64,000 nt of DNA from Avena insularis (taxonomy: Eukaryota > Streptophyta > Magnoliopsida > Poales > Poaceae): positions 157,828,149 through 157,892,148 of the forward strand of contig CM042697.1 in NCBI GenBank assembly GCA_023614405.1. Reading direction: 5' to 3'. The notes beneath the pieces are model-generated. The model ran no database searches and was not told where the DNA came from. It was given only the letters and a program-made list of their open reading frames with translations. The translations under genes and the position numbers were made by a program. Positions 35,411-46,869 of the stretch are shown piece by piece; position 1 is the stretch's first letter; each line of letters starts with the position of its first letter.

Positions 35411-35560
35411 GTGTGTCGACTGTAGGATCGTGACCTAGTATTGGATTAGGAAGCCATAGATTTATTAAAGCCTATATTAACTTTGTCTTTCATCTTATGC
35501 CTTTCACCCTCGTAAATTCTTACCATATGCTATTCTCACACTTTCCTCTTTTACTTGATA

Positions 35561-36553
35561 GATGGGAGAAGTCAGGACTGAGTATGCCACCATGGAGTCA
35601 CCAAGGCCCTTTGCAAGGCAGTTAGCTCAGCTCTCGTAGTCATTGGGATTGCCACTGCCCATGTTCAAGGGAAGAAGGCTGTACACCTATGGATATGGAG
35701 AGGATGCATGGGAGATCACTACCTTCATATTCAGAGATGCCCTTGCCAAACCCGTGCACTTGATCTACACCAAGACATACTGGCCCCGGGGACTTGGAAT
35801 CAACTTGGCCATACATGAAGCCCTGTCTCTTGGTGCCATAGTGTCCGACACCTACTGCCAGATTCACCCTACCGTGACTATGGGAGGCGTGATGAAGATG
35901 GGCACATTGTGGTTACCCCGGGCGACAGGAACAACATGCCGCCCCGTCGGAGGCACATAGAGGACATGGAAAGGGAGAATGGAGCTCTAGCTGAGAAGGT
36001 GAGGATGATAAAGGAGATTGCAGATTTTGCTAGCAATGGTATGGTGGTCCAAGGACAGGAGATTGACACCCTGCATGAAGCTGTGGGAGTTCTGGAGAAT
36101 TCCCTGATAGCCAGAGATGCAACCATAGCTCATCTTCATGGTACTGTGCAGGAGAACACCCAGAACATACAGCAGTTGCAAGGGACCGTCCAGGAAAGGG
36201 ATCAAACTATTGAAGCTATGACAGCCCAGATTGCCGCTCTCCAGGCACAGCTGAATCCACCCTCTGATGATGACAATGGAGATGATGGCAACAATGGGGA
36301 TGATGATGAAAGTGGAGACGATGATGATGATGAGGACGAGGATGATGATGATGGAGACGATGATGGTGGAGGAGATGAAGCTGTTGCAGTTGCAGCTGAG
36401 AGTGAAGAAGAAGAGGAGGATCCAGAAGAGGTGGAGTTTGAGGTTTCAAGTGATGATTCAGGAGAGGTGTACACTCCGCCGCCATGGTTGTACCGCGAGC
36501 CGAAGCGTCAACGCATGACAGCAAGGACCTACTGCAACCTCTTCAAGAAGTAG
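35561..36553 (+). pseudogene. Extra ORF between primer site and gag (coiled coil plus acidic tail)
   Basis: The ORF starts at ATG 35561 and reads through one TAG (35638). A frame change near 35850-35880 leads into the frame that ends at 36553, about 330 codons in all. The N-terminal part is globular-looking (SLGLPLPMFKGRRLYTYGYG; DAWEITTFIFRDALAKPVH). The middle is a long coiled coil with heptad-like leucines (GALAEKVRMIKEIADFASNG; repeated GTVQE units). Next is a strongly acidic D/E tract, and then a short basic end (REPKRQRMTARTY). The same architecture is found at 62333-63136, and a related position is filled at 46870-48077. No known family is recognised. It is not gag, which begins separately at 37170. 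Confidence 0.6.
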
Positions 36554-37169
36554 ATAGAAGTCCACCAATTAGTCCTCGTTAGGCAAATTCATTAGGATTA
36601 GTCTCGATCGTTGTGAAGCTTAGTTCGTGTTAGTTTAAGAGTGATTAGTTGCTTATTTGTGTACTCCAATATCCCAGGAATTATTAGTGCGAATTTTAAT
36701 GAAAGAGTTATGGCAAGTTTGGTTACTATCTGTGTTATTTTCGCTACAGTTTTTCTGCTGATACAGCAGTACTGTATGATTTTTCATATTTTTCTGGTAA
36801 CTTGGAAAAATCTGAAAAAAATTGGGCTGATGTGAAACTCTCTGTACTATATGTGCTAAAATCTGCTAAATTTTCTGACGAGTTTAAGTCAGGCGGAAAA
36901 ATTCGCGAACGCTGCTGGACTGTTCTGGCAGATTGCTGTTTCTGTTGTGTAGTTGATCTACTGTTTAGTTAACCATTGCCAACTCTTGTAAAACTATTTC
37001 AGTAGGTATATACTGCTAGGATAACACCTGGGATGTTGCTGGATCACTTGTTTGTTGATGTGTTGCTTGCTTGTGATTGTCTGCTATTGTTTGATGTTGT
37101 TTGATCATATGCATGGGTAGAGTCCTATTGTCGTAGTTGATTCTTTCTAAACTTACCTGTGCTAAACCG
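36554..37169 (+). other. Spacer between extra ORF and gag
   Basis: About 600 bases, AT-rich, with no coding signal. It may hold sequences for separate expression of gag, but nothing specific is visible. Confidence 0.5.
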
Positions 37170-37634
37170 CAGATGCCTCCCCACCGTCAACCCACTGAGT
37201 TGGAGCAGCTCATGGCAGCTCAGGCACAGCTGACCCAAGTGATGACCCAGTTCATGGCAAATCAGAACAACAACAATGGAAACAATCAGCCTCAGGGAGA
37301 TGCTCTCACCAGATTTCTGAGGTTAAGGCCAGCTAAGTTCTCTACTGCAACGGAACCAATGGTTGCTCTCGACTGGTTGCGTTCAGTCAACAAGGATCTG
37401 GTAACTGTTGGATTCACTGATGCTGAGAAGGTGAGGTTTGCCGCTCACCTATTGGAGGGACCAGCCGCTTCTTGGTGGGACACTTTTCAGATCACCCACC
37501 CGCTGGACACCGTGACTTGGGCAATGTTTGAGGAAGGTTTCAGGACCAACCACGTGTCTTCAGGAGTTCTGAGCCTGAAGAGGAAGGAGTTCATAACTTG
37601 CGCCAAACCAATCGCACCGTGGCGAGTACATTGA
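37170..37634 (+). pseudogene. Chromovirus Gag, capsid part
   Basis: The chosen start is ATG at 37170 (MPPHRQPTELEQLM), which follows the leader and fits gag starts of this group. A glutamine/asparagine-rich N-terminus is followed by the Retrotrans_gag core: RFLRLRPAKFSTATEPMVAL, AHLLEGPAASWWDTF and VTWAMFEEGFRTNHV. Near 37590 the frame is lost and several small indels up to about 37740 scatter the reading before the frame of the Gag C-terminus resumes. Gag packages element RNA in cytoplasmic particles. This copy is broken. Confidence 0.8.
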
Positions 37635-37667
37635 GGAGTTCAACAACCTGTCCGTTATGCACTGAGG

Positions 37668-38636
37668 ATGTTGACACGATGCAAAAGGAGGAGAGATTTC
37701 TGGATGGCCTCGGTGATGAGCTTTCGATTACAGCTACTGGTGGTTTACTGCCCCACTTTCCAGGAGCTTATGGACAAGGCCAGGATCTTGGAAGGGAAGC
37801 ACAAACAGGTGGAAAACCGCAAGAGAAAGAATAACAATCACCACTCTGGTTCACATCACAAGTCTCGCACTTCATATGATGGATACTCCAAGCATGGAGG
37901 GAGTGACCATGGGAGCCATGACCGCCACCACCATGGAGGCGATGGGCATCGTCATGACAACCATAGGAGCAACCACCACAGCCACAAGGGAGGACACTCT
38001 CACCACTCTGGAGGACACGGTGGACATGACCGCAACCGTGATCGCATCTTCGTGAAGAAGGATCTAAGTGAGGTGACATGCTTCAAGTGTAAGCAGAAGG
38101 GACACTATGCTGACAACTGTCTGGAGAGGAAAGGACTGAAGCCAACCAACAGCGAGAAGGCCACAGTGAACCACATGAATGTGGAGGAGATTCCAGATGA
38201 GCCTGACCTTGTGATTGGTAAGTTCCCAATCAACACTTACCCTGCACTTATACTTTTCGATACTGGTGCATCGCATTCATTCATATCAAGGGCGTTTGTG
38301 GATAAGTATAAGTTACCTACTGAGTCCATGAAGAGGTCTTTTAGAGTGAGTTCACCAGGAGGAGATATGATAGCTAGCGCGGGATGCCGCGATTTAACTG
38401 TGAGGATTGGAACACACAACTTCAGTGCACATTTGGTAGTGTTGGATTCACAGGGATTAGATGTTATTCTGGGTATGGATTGGATGTCTATGCATGGGGG
38501 ACACATAGATTGTGCACAGCGAGCCGTTTCACTCAAAACCCCGGATGGTAAGAGGATTAGATTCAAGTCAGCTGTACGACCAGGAAGGTGTAAGTTGAAT
38601 TCTCTTAAGGGGGTTAGCATGGATATTGTGCGATGA
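37668..38636 (+). CDS. Gag C-terminus with His-rich linker and zinc knuckle, plus retropepsin
   Basis: This frame is 322 residues long. It resumes the end of the capsid (FQELMDKARILEGKHKQVEN at about 25-45). A linker of about 70 residues extremely rich in His, Gly, Ser and Asp follows, then the CCHC knuckle CFKCKQKGHYADNC (about 142-155). The retropepsin starts with LILFDTGASHSFISRAFVDK (about 193-212; catalytic Asp in DTG) and ends near VILGMDWMSMHGG (about 268-280). It processes the polyprotein in the related autonomous elements. The stop at 38636 interrupts the link to reverse transcriptase, which continues in an overlapping frame from 38633. Confidence 0.85.
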   Translation: MLTRCKRRRDFWMASVMSFRLQLLVVYCPTFQELMDKARILEGKHKQVENRKRKNNNHHSGSHHKSRTSYDGYSKHGGSDHGSHDRHHHGGDGHRHDNHRSNHHSHKGGHSHHSGGHGGHDRNRDRIFVKKDLSEVTCFKCKQKGHYADNCLERKGLKPTNSEKATVNHMNVEEIPDEPDLVIGKFPINTYPALILFDTGASHSFISRAFVDKYKLPTESMKRSFRVSSPGGDMIASAGCRDLTVRIGTHNFSAHLVVLDSQGLDVILGMDWMSMHGGHIDCAQRAVSLKTPDGKRIRFKSAVRPGRCKLNSLKGVSMDIVR

Positions 38637-39324
38637 TTAGGGATTACCGACGTGTTTCGGAAGAGCTGCCGGGGATGCCACGGCGAAGTAGAGTTTCTTA
38701 TCGACTGATGCGAACAGGACCAATAGCAAAGAAGCCATATAAGATGGATGTGGATGAGCTGAAGGAATTGAAGAAGCGGTTGAAAGAGCAGCTGGAAAAG
38801 GGATTCATTCAGCCTAGTTAAATCGTCATGGGGAGCACATTACATTTGTGGAGAAGAAAGACAGCACCAAGAGATTAGAGGTGGACTACCGCTCGCTGAA
38901 TGAAGTAACCATCAAGAACAAATACCCACTGCCGAACATAAATGATTTGTTTGATCAACTGGAAGGAGCAAAGGTGTTCAGCAAGATTGATCTGCGATCT
39001 GGCTATTTTCAATTGAAGATCCGGGAGGAGGACGTACCAAAAACCGCCTTCACCACTAGGTATGGTTTATATGAGTATACAGTTATGTCTTTTGGACTAA
39101 CGAATGCCCCGGCATATTTCATGACCATGATGAACAAGGTATTTATGAAGTACTTGGACAAGTTCGTGGTGGTGTTTATTGATGACATACTGATATATTC
39201 CAAGGATAATGCTGAGCATGAGAAACATCTGCGACTGATTATGGAGGCGAGGAACACAAGCTGTATGCCAAATTCAGCAAGTGTGAATTCTGGCTTAACA
39301 CCGTTGGGTTTCTTGGACACGTAG
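38633..39324 (+). pseudogene. Reverse transcriptase domain, broken
   Basis: Plus-strand frames with one TAA (38819) contain the linker (PYKMDVDELKELKKRL) and the RT core: [55 protein letters not shown] and the catalytic FIDD box ([12 protein letters not shown], about 39166-39201). A frame change near 39255 ends this frame at 39324, and the following part of the domain is read from 39324 on. The motif set is typical of Gypsy RT. Confidence 0.85.
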
Positions 39325-40193
39325 TGTCAGGAGAAGGAGTCGCTGTTGATCCAAGCAAAGTGACTGCAGTGACTGAGTGGGAAGCGCCCAAGAATGCGGG
39401 AGAGATTCGAAGCTTTTTGGGACTTGCTGGATATTACAGGAGGTTCATTGAAAACTTTTCCAAGATTGCTAAGCCGATGACTGAACTTCTGAAGAAGGAG
39501 AGAAAGTTTGAATGGTCAGACGTATGTGAATCCAGCTTTCAGGAACTAAAGCGTCGACTAGTGACTGCACCTGTTTACGGATCTTGAAGGATTTCCAAGT
39601 GTCTTGTGATGCTTCTCGGCAGGACTTGGGAGTGTGCTAATGCAAGATGGGAGTAGTGTCATATGCCTCGACAACTCAAGCACCATGGCGGAATTACCCC
39701 ACACGACTTGGAGTTAGCGTCAGTGGTTCATGCGCTCAAGGTATGGAGGCATTACTTAATGGGAAAACACTGTGATGTGTACACCGACCACAAGAGCCTG
39801 AAGTACATATTTACACAGAAGGAACTGAACATGAGGCAAAGGAGATGGTTGGAACTTATCAAGGATTACGATATGAATCTGCAATACCACCCAGGAAAAG
39901 CCAATGTAGTAGCAGATGCTCTGAGCCGGAAGGTTTATGCCAATGGATTGACAATTGGGGAATTGCCTGAGGATTTGTGCAAGCAATTCAAGGACCTTAG
40001 ACTGGAGGTAGTATCTGAAGGATACTTGGCAACAATGGAATTCCAACCGATGCTACAGGACAGGATCATAAAGGCTCAGGTAGGAGACAAGGAAATAGAG
40101 GAGATAAAGGAAAAGATGAAGGAGAATCGGGAAAAGGATATTCGCGAGGATGAGCATGGTACCTTGTGGTATGGAGATCGTTTGTGTGTGCCC
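39324..40193 (+). pseudogene. RT thumb and RNase H domain, broken
   Basis: 39324-39587 gives the RT end ([20 protein letters not shown]). After a frame-shifted stretch (39585-39665), 39663-40193 gives the RNase H region with the characteristic [40 protein letters not shown] and [19 protein letters not shown] at 40194 separates it from the integrase in the same frame. RNase H removes the RNA strand during reverse transcription. Non-functional here. Confidence 0.85.
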
Positions 40194-40196
40194 TGA

Positions 40197-41492
40197 CCGG
40201 AGATAAGGGAGTTGATTCTGCAGGAGGCACATAACTCGCCGTACTCCATACATCCGGGCAACACAAAAATGTATATGGATTTGAAGAGCAGATTTTGGTG
40301 GAACAACATGAAGGGAGATATCGCCAAGCATATTGCCCTATGTGATGTGTGTAGCCGAGTGAAGGCGGAACACCAGAAGCCAGCAGGACTGCTACAGCCA
40401 TTGCCCGTGCCGGATTGGAAGTGGGATAGAGTGGGAATGGACTTTATCACAGGATTGCCCAGGACCAGGTCAGGATATGACTCTATTTGGGTAGTGGTCA
40501 ACCATTTGACCAAGGTAGCCCACTTTATTCCGGTGAAGACAACCTACACAAGTGCAAAGTTGGCCAAGATTTACATGGACAGGATTGTGTGCCTACACGG
40601 AGTTCCCAAGAGTATAGTATGTCGATAGAGGCACCCAATTTACCTCACACTTACGGCGCCAAATTGCGAGTCACTTGGTACTAGATTGGAGTTTAGCACA
40701 GCGTTTCACCCTGATGGTGATGGAGCCGAGAGGGTGAATCAGATTTTGGAGGACATGCTGAGAGCTTGCGCCTTGGCTCATGGCTCTAGTTGGGATGAGA
40801 ATTTGCCGTATGCGGAGTTTTCCTACAACAACAGCTATCAAACCAGCATCAAGACGTCACCGTTCGATGTGCTATATGGGAAACGGTGCCGAACACCATT
40901 GCTATGGGATGGAGTAGGAGAACGTCAGTTGTTTGGACCTGATTTGATCAAGGATGCTGAGGAGAAGGTCGCCTTGATTAGGGACATGCTGAAGGTAGCA
41001 CAATCAAGGCAGAAGAGCTACGCTGACGCCAAGCGCAAGGAAGTGGTGTATGAGATAGGTGATAGAGCATACCTCAGAGTATCGCCACTTCGTGGAATCA
41101 AGAGATTTGGTATTAAGGGTAAGATGGAACCTCAATTTATTGGACCGTATCGGGTCTTAGCACGCAAAGGAGAGGTTGCTTATCAGTTGGAGTTGCCAGA
41201 GGCTCTGTCCGCTGTTCACAATGTGTTCCACGTATCCCAGCTGAAGAAGTGCCATCCGGAGATGATGGATACACCATTGAGAGACACCGTACCGCTAGAG
41301 GAGGTTCAGCTGGAGAATGACTTGACCTATGAGGAGAAACCGGTCAAGATTCTAGAAACAGCAGAAAGGACTACGCGTACCAAGACAATCAAGTTTTGCA
41401 AGGTATAGTGGAGCCACCACACCGAAGAGGAAGCCACTTGGGAGCGTGAAGATGACATCCGAGAGGACTACCCACACCTATTTGCTATTGCG
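40197..41492 (+). pseudogene. Integrase and chromodomain-like C-terminus, broken
   Basis: The frame continues from RNase H after the TGA at 40194. The HHCC zinc region is seen as EAHNSPYSIHPGNTKMYMDL ... CDVCSRVKAEH. The core follows with GMDFITGLPRTRSGYDSIWV (first catalytic Asp) and, later, HPDGDGAERVNQILEDML (catalytic Glu). Two offsetting indels around 40620 and 40675 put the segment with the second catalytic Asp out of frame and add a TAG at 40626. The C-terminus has the VSQLKKCHP segment and then a chromodomain-like stretch (ILETAERTTRTKTIKF ... EEEATWEREDDI), cut by a TAG at 41406. Such chromodomains steer integration to heterochromatin. Confidence 0.85.
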
Positions 41493-41499
41493 CGAATCT

Positions 41500-41532
41500 C
41501 GAGGACGAGATTCATCTTAAGGGGGTTAGTCT
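41500..41532 (+). other. Polypurine tract region before 3' LTR
   Basis: GAGGACGAGATTC followed by CTTAAGGGGGTTAGTCT directly before the LTR. The same arrangement (GGGGACGAAGTTTA, TTAAGGGGGAGAG) precedes the 3' LTR of the giant-LTR element on the minus strand at 45236-45270. Confidence 0.75.
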
Positions 41533-43356
41533 TGTCACATCCCAAATTTTAGATTTGGTCTTGCATATCATTCATATCATTGCATCATGCTTTTTCATGC
41601 AAAACCGTCGAGTGAAAAGGTTTGGCGAAACGCCATTTGCAAAACCCTATTCTATTTTGCTACGAGGCTCCTGCGGGAGGCGTTAGTAGGACTAGCGTTG
41701 ACCACCCTTGTAGCCTAGCAGTTTTGCCCGAACCTTGACCCTAGATTGTTCCCCTCGATTGTACGAAACCGTAGGAGAAAGAATCGCTCGAATCGGGGCT
41801 CGTACGGAGAAGTTGTCGCCGTTTTAGTGAATCGTCGGAAAACGGTCCGAATTCCCGGACCGATTTCCGAGTCCGAAACCAACTCCGCGCCGTTTTAGCG
41901 TAGGACCGCGAGAGGGCCCCACTTAAAGGCGGACCCCGGCCTCAGGATCCGCAACCGCCCGCCGCCTCCCTGCCACCCCGCTATCGCGCCGACCCCGCCC
42001 TCGGGACGCGTGCCCGCGCCGCCGCCTCCCGCGATCGCCGCCGCCGGCCGTCGCCCCTCCGCGTCAACCCCGCCGCCAGGTACCCCCGCGTGCCGCCTCT
42101 CTCCCCGCCGCCGCGCGCCACGTCGCCTGCGCCGCCTCCGCGCCTCGCCCGCCGCCAGCGTGCCCCCCCCCCCAGCCGCGCCCCGCCACCCCCGGCCCGC
42201 CGCCCACCGCGCCCCGCGGCGCCCAGCGCGCCCTGCTTGCCGCCGCTGCTGCTGTCTGTTGCTTACGCGGCCGCTTGCGCCAGACTTCGCTTGCCCGCTG
42301 CTGCGCTGCCGCCGCCGCGCCGCGCTTCTTGCGCGCTGCACGCTGCTCGATGCGCGCCTTCGCGCGCACACACGCACACGCACACGCATGCACGCACACA
42401 CGCACGTACGCGTGTCGTCTTGCGCGCGCATTGTTTTTCCTTGACCCGTGCGCTGATCGTCTCCCTCTCGCGCAGGTCACCGTCGTCGCCGGAATCGAAC
42501 GCCGCACCGTCCGGAGTCCGTTCGTCGCTTGTTTCCGGTAAGACTGCAGCCACCGTCAGATCTCAGATCGGCGGCTTAGATCGTTCGTTGACTGGTCAGA
42601 CTCAGGCGTTGACTAGTCAGACGCCCAGTCAGCGCCCAGTCAGCAGACGCCTTGACCAGTCAACAGACACAATTGACTGGTTAATTTCGTTAATCCTTTT
42701 AGTTGACAAATTTTGGTAGAATCTTGTAAATTGCATAGAAATTAAACAGCTTGGCCAGAAATTGCAAATAAAATATGTGTAGATTCAGTGAGTCGTGTAG
42801 AATCTCGCTGTACCTTTGGTTCAGGCTTTTGCAGCAAGGTTTAGTACAGTTTAATCAAACTAGTTAGTGGCCTTTTCGGAGTAATAAATTCGTATAAAAA
42901 GATCCGTAGCTCCAAAAATTGCGTATGATATGTCCCTGGATTGAGTGGAACGAGGGGAATCTCATCGTGAATTAAAAAGATAGGCTTACAGTAAAAACTT
43001 CTGCAGAAACTGTCTAGTAGCTTTCTGCAGTGTTTTAATTACTCGGGGAGTTTTATAATTCCTTTTTGAGTAACTCCAGTTTGTACTGTTTCTAATCAGC
43101 GATGCCTACGTGGTAGAATTTTCCCAAGATTTTACAAACTGTATACTACTGGTAGTGAATTATTTGAGTTCTAGCTCTAGTTTTGAGCATTGCTTTTTGC
43201 GAAATAGTTTTCCTATGCATGCAATCGGTAGTATTATGGAATAGGATGTTGTGGTGCAGCTGTAGCACCAATTCACTTGTCGTTCTTGCATTCATGCATC
43301 ATACTTGTTGCATATGTTGTGGATTGTCTGTTTATGATTGCAATTGTATCCTGTAG

Positions 43357-43416
43357 ATTGTGACTAGTGCAACGCTTGCTCGTGTGTGGATTGTTCTTCT
43401 GACCGCTACAACCAAG
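43357..43416 (+). other. Putative coding exon inside chromovirus 3' LTR
   Basis: Counterpart of 34123-34182, same length and splice signals. Here the fourth codon is TAG (GAG to TAG), so this copy is broken. The rest of the Cys-rich reading is kept. Confidence 0.45.
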
Positions 43417-44332
43417 GCAAGTAGATGCTACTTTGTTCATGATATCGTCCTACTATTTTTAATGCATTGTCGTGTATTTTGTAGATGCATGTGTAGGATG
43501 ATACTATCGCTATGCTATGACCTATTATGTGGTAGCGCTTTCCTTGTAGATGAACCACCGTTGGTAGATGTGCTTAGCCATGCTATGTTGAACGAGGGCT
43601 GGGTTACATCATTGCTACTTGTTTATAAATGAGTTGTTTTGCAAAAACTAAAACAACTTAATCAATGAATCCCCTGGGTGTGATGGTATTGATAATTTTT
43701 GGTGGTTTCATTGCGGAAAGGCACCTAGGTATCAAGAGATAATGATTGGCTTCTTTATTGTGTAGCTTACGTGTACAACCATGTGCCAATAATGGAATGG
43801 GCGGTTGGTTGGACTTAGTAGGTTGTGGTAACTCGAACCCGCGTATCTAGAGATGTAGAATTTTGGTAGGTTGGACCGGTGCGCGTCGGGATTGGGGAGC
43901 TACTTCCCGAACAGTCTCAACTTGGACTTCTCCCTATCACCACTCAAAATGAGAGTGATGGTACGAGCTGGGCTGTCCAAGTCACATGGGTAAAGTGTAC
44001 TAACCTCTGCAGGGTGTATAATCTAATCGATTAGCCGTGTCCCCGGTTATGGACATCTGAGTTGCTTGATATTGATTCCATGACATGTTTCTCGCTCATT
44101 CAAATTTCATAATTGTTTTTAATATTGTTGGGTTAACTTAATTGGGATCTTTACAAAGAAAATCAAAAACTGTTTATGAAAGTAGGACAAATGTATTTGC
44201 AAATGCAAGCCAGACACAGCTCCACTTGCCAAATATGCATGTAGATGTTAGTACTATTGTCTCCATTACTAGCTCTACTTGCCATACATTCCATGTATTG
44301 ACCCTTCGGGGCTGCTACGTTTCATGTTGCAG

Positions 44333-44352
44333 GTTATTCCGATTTTGAGTAA
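44333..44352 (+). other. Putative terminal coding segment in chromovirus 3' LTR
   Basis: Follows TTTCATGTTGCAG; reads GYSDFE then TAA when joined in phase to the exon at 43357-43416. Confidence 0.4.
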
Positions 44353-44625
44353 TCGATTTAGGCCACGGTACTCCACTCGGCACTTGTTCACTTGTGGGCA
44401 ATTTGAAGAATGGAGGATTTACTTTATTTATGTTGCTACCTGAATAATTTGAGCTAGCTTTGTGCTAAGCTCTCATTGTAATAATGGTACTCTGGATCTT
44501 CGTTATTTATGATACACGGATATTTCGCTATGTTATTCATCTTACTCTATTGTGGGCCAATGAACCGATCCAGGGATTGGCATGTCACATAGAGGCCACG
44601 GTCTTCTCAGAACCGGGGTGTTACA

Positions 44626-44630
44626 ATGAT
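44626..44630 (+). other. Target site duplication ATGAT, right
   Basis: Pairs with ACGAT at 32350-32354; one base differs. Confidence 0.7.
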
Positions 44631-45235
44631 ATGGTCAAGAGTTGATAGATTCAGAATTGGTGAATCAATAGTTGATTACTGAACATTGATGAACAACAGA
44701 TATTGAGATAGGATTCCAATTGGATTGTTATGGAAAGAAAGATACATGGTGCATGATCTTGACTTGGTTTCTTTCCTACTCAATCACACTAAAGAGTTAA
44801 AGTTAGGTATTACCATGACACTAATAGTAAGAATAAATAAGAATAAGATAGGTCAGGATTAGTCTTTACATTCTTATTACTTGAGTTGTAATCTGAACTT
44901 GGTATTCATAAGTTGTTGTGAAGAATATTATGATATGATCCCTTAAGGATCAGATATCAATCATTAAGCAATGCATTAAGTTTTAAAGTTTATTATATTT
45001 GATCTGCCCTTAGATCAAATCATGTTTACCCTGATAAGGTTTTAGCAAAGGTCATATTGAAACTTATCGCAGTCAACTTGATGATCTACTTCCATTCCAT
45101 CAAGTTTAGATAAGCTTCAATCACTTTGACAAGTTTTGTTTAAAAGCGCAAAAATTATTCGGATTGTCTATGTATGAATGCAATGCACACATCTGGGTTC
45201 AGCTTATTTCTAAGCTCTAATGCTGGGATGTTACA

Positions 45236-46869
45236 GACTCTCCCCCTTAAAATAAACTTCGTCCCCGAAGTTCGCAAACTCTCACGTTTAGGGATAAGGA
45301 ATTGACTTGTAGTGGTTGCTACATTTTTCCACTTCATGGTGACATTGAATGGAAATAATTGCAGTATTCTATATCCAGATTAGGTACCCTACTCCAACTC
45401 TTTCACTTAATCATTGAGCTTTCTCACTATGTTGTATAAAGTCTAGGAAATCTCACTAAAACAGTATAAGTTTCTATTCTTTAGTGGTTGTGGTCAAAAG
45501 ACTGTATTTTTTTGTTCTTGTCATAGTATAGTTGATATTGGTCTTCATTCCAAAGATTTGATTTGAATTCATTTATTTCATACCTATCGGAATTTCTTAT
45601 TCTCTACACATGTTCAATTGGATGTGATCTATTCTCTCTTATGAATCACTTAAGAGTTGTTTCTTTTAGAATTTACCCACTAAAATTAATCTATTTTACT
45701 CTAGGATTCCGATAACACTACTGTTGTTTACTGTTCTACTCTCCCCCTTAGGTTTTACTAATAGTCTCTAAACTACATATATAGTAACCATTGGCTTTAT
45801 AACTAGAATGTTGGTCTTTGTTCAGCTTATACTTTACCTAATTAGGGTCTTCTGAAAGATTGTATGGTGTATCCACACAATTGTGGATCTCCGAAACAAA
45901 TCTTTTAGCATTATTTGTCTTACTTATTATTAGACATTTTCGCTTGGATAGGTCTGACTTTGCGAAGCATCTCGAAATACGATCTCTTAAATTTTATACT
46001 CATTTATGTTTTAATTAACTTAGGCCAGGTTTTATGCTCTTTATGCAAGTTTTAAGACGATCTGGTTAACTAAATTAACCAAATACCGTCTGCGGACAAA
46101 ATACCAATTGTGGATCAGAATACCGACTATGAATCAAATACCAGTTGTGGATCATCCTAGGTTGTAGGTATTACCCCTCGGTTTCCGACATACTACTGGC
46201 ATTCTCTCTGAATTGTTAGAGCTTGAATACCATTTTAGTTCCAAAACTTCTGCTTTGCACTTATTCATGATACTTTCATGAACTTGGTACAACTACTTTA
46301 TTAACTTCTTAGCAATGTTATCCCCTTTGAATGAGCTTTAAGTTTATTACTTCTTGTTGCTCCATACATCTTCCACACTAAACTTCCTTATTGTATCTGG
46401 CTAATAATAACCTGAACTTGACCTATCCTTCAGACTGCGCTAATACTCATAGAAGTCCTAATCTTGGTCTTGGGAACTCGTCACTCCCTTACACGAATTC
46501 CCATTCCTATCTAGGTCTATAACATCAAGTAATAACTGGGTGTTACATCATGCATTTGCACACCTAATTAACTTCATGTATAGATCTAGCCAATCAAAAA
46601 TATTCAAGGAAATCCAAAAGTCGATAAACAATAAAACATATACCATGTATTATACATAGGTTTTAAATAATTTACAAATGTACTAGATGTTCCAACGGTT
46701 TGCTCCTCACATATATTACACAACTATCTTACAAGAACTTCCTGTTATTGTGAGTATATCCTCACTTATTTCGGCAAACCTTTGAAACTAAAATACGCAT
46801 TACCCTCTATGTACATTATTCAAGCACTCATCCCTTGGGATGTCGTTCCTTTCTTACTTTCATCTTCCT
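45236..46869 (-). other. Internal domain of giant-LTR element, non-coding 3' part
   Basis: On the minus strand this lies after the single ORF and runs to the polypurine tract (TTAAGGGGGAGAGTC next to 45236). It is AT-rich, with no frame matching protease, reverse transcriptase, RNase H or integrase. A short triplicated motif, ACCAATTGTGGATCA-like, occurs near 46104-46155. Confidence 0.7.

Larger units (their letters stand above)
32355..44625 (+). mobile_element. Chromovirus-type Gypsy retrotransposon, near full length (12271 bp)
   Basis: It has two LTRs of 3.04 and 3.09 kb, a decayed primer site, an extra ORF, gag with zinc knuckle, protease, reverse transcriptase, RNase H, integrase, a chromodomain-like C-terminus and a polypurine tract, in that order. 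Pol order and the C-terminal YEEKPVKILETAERTTRTKT segment place it with the chromodomain-bearing Tekay/Del group of plant Gypsy elements. All ORFs carry stops or frameshifts. It is inserted in the 3' LTR of the giant-LTR element and is therefore the younger of the two. Confidence 0.9.
41533..44625 (+). repeat. 3' LTR of chromovirus (3093 bp)
   Basis: Starts TGTCACATCCCAAATTTTAG, ends GGGTGTTACA. Nearly collinear with the 5' LTR. The main differences are in the GC-rich block, where this copy has a run of C (about 42163) and a CACACG-type microsatellite (42367-42410) absent from the 5' LTR. The GTAAGA donor is at 42538, the exon at 43357-43416, the box at 43990-44018 and the acceptor at 44332. 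Confidence 0.9.
26631..45235 (-). repeat. 3' LTR of giant-LTR element (about 6.3 kb without the insertion)
   Basis: The minus strand starts TGTAACATCCCAGCATTAG at 45235 and ends GCTAGGTCACCGCA at 26631. It aligns throughout with 48242-53958. The other LTR lacks two blocks present here (about 190 bp near 28710-28890 and about 430 bp near 29290-29740). The conserved box lies at 27366-27395, minus strand. The chromovirus occupies 32355-44625. Confidence 0.85.

Noticed and set aside
35909..36553. Acidic coiled-coil protein as a possible host chromatin factor
   Set aside because: It sits between primer site and gag of a full-length retroelement and has a counterpart in the same place at 62333, so it belongs to the element.
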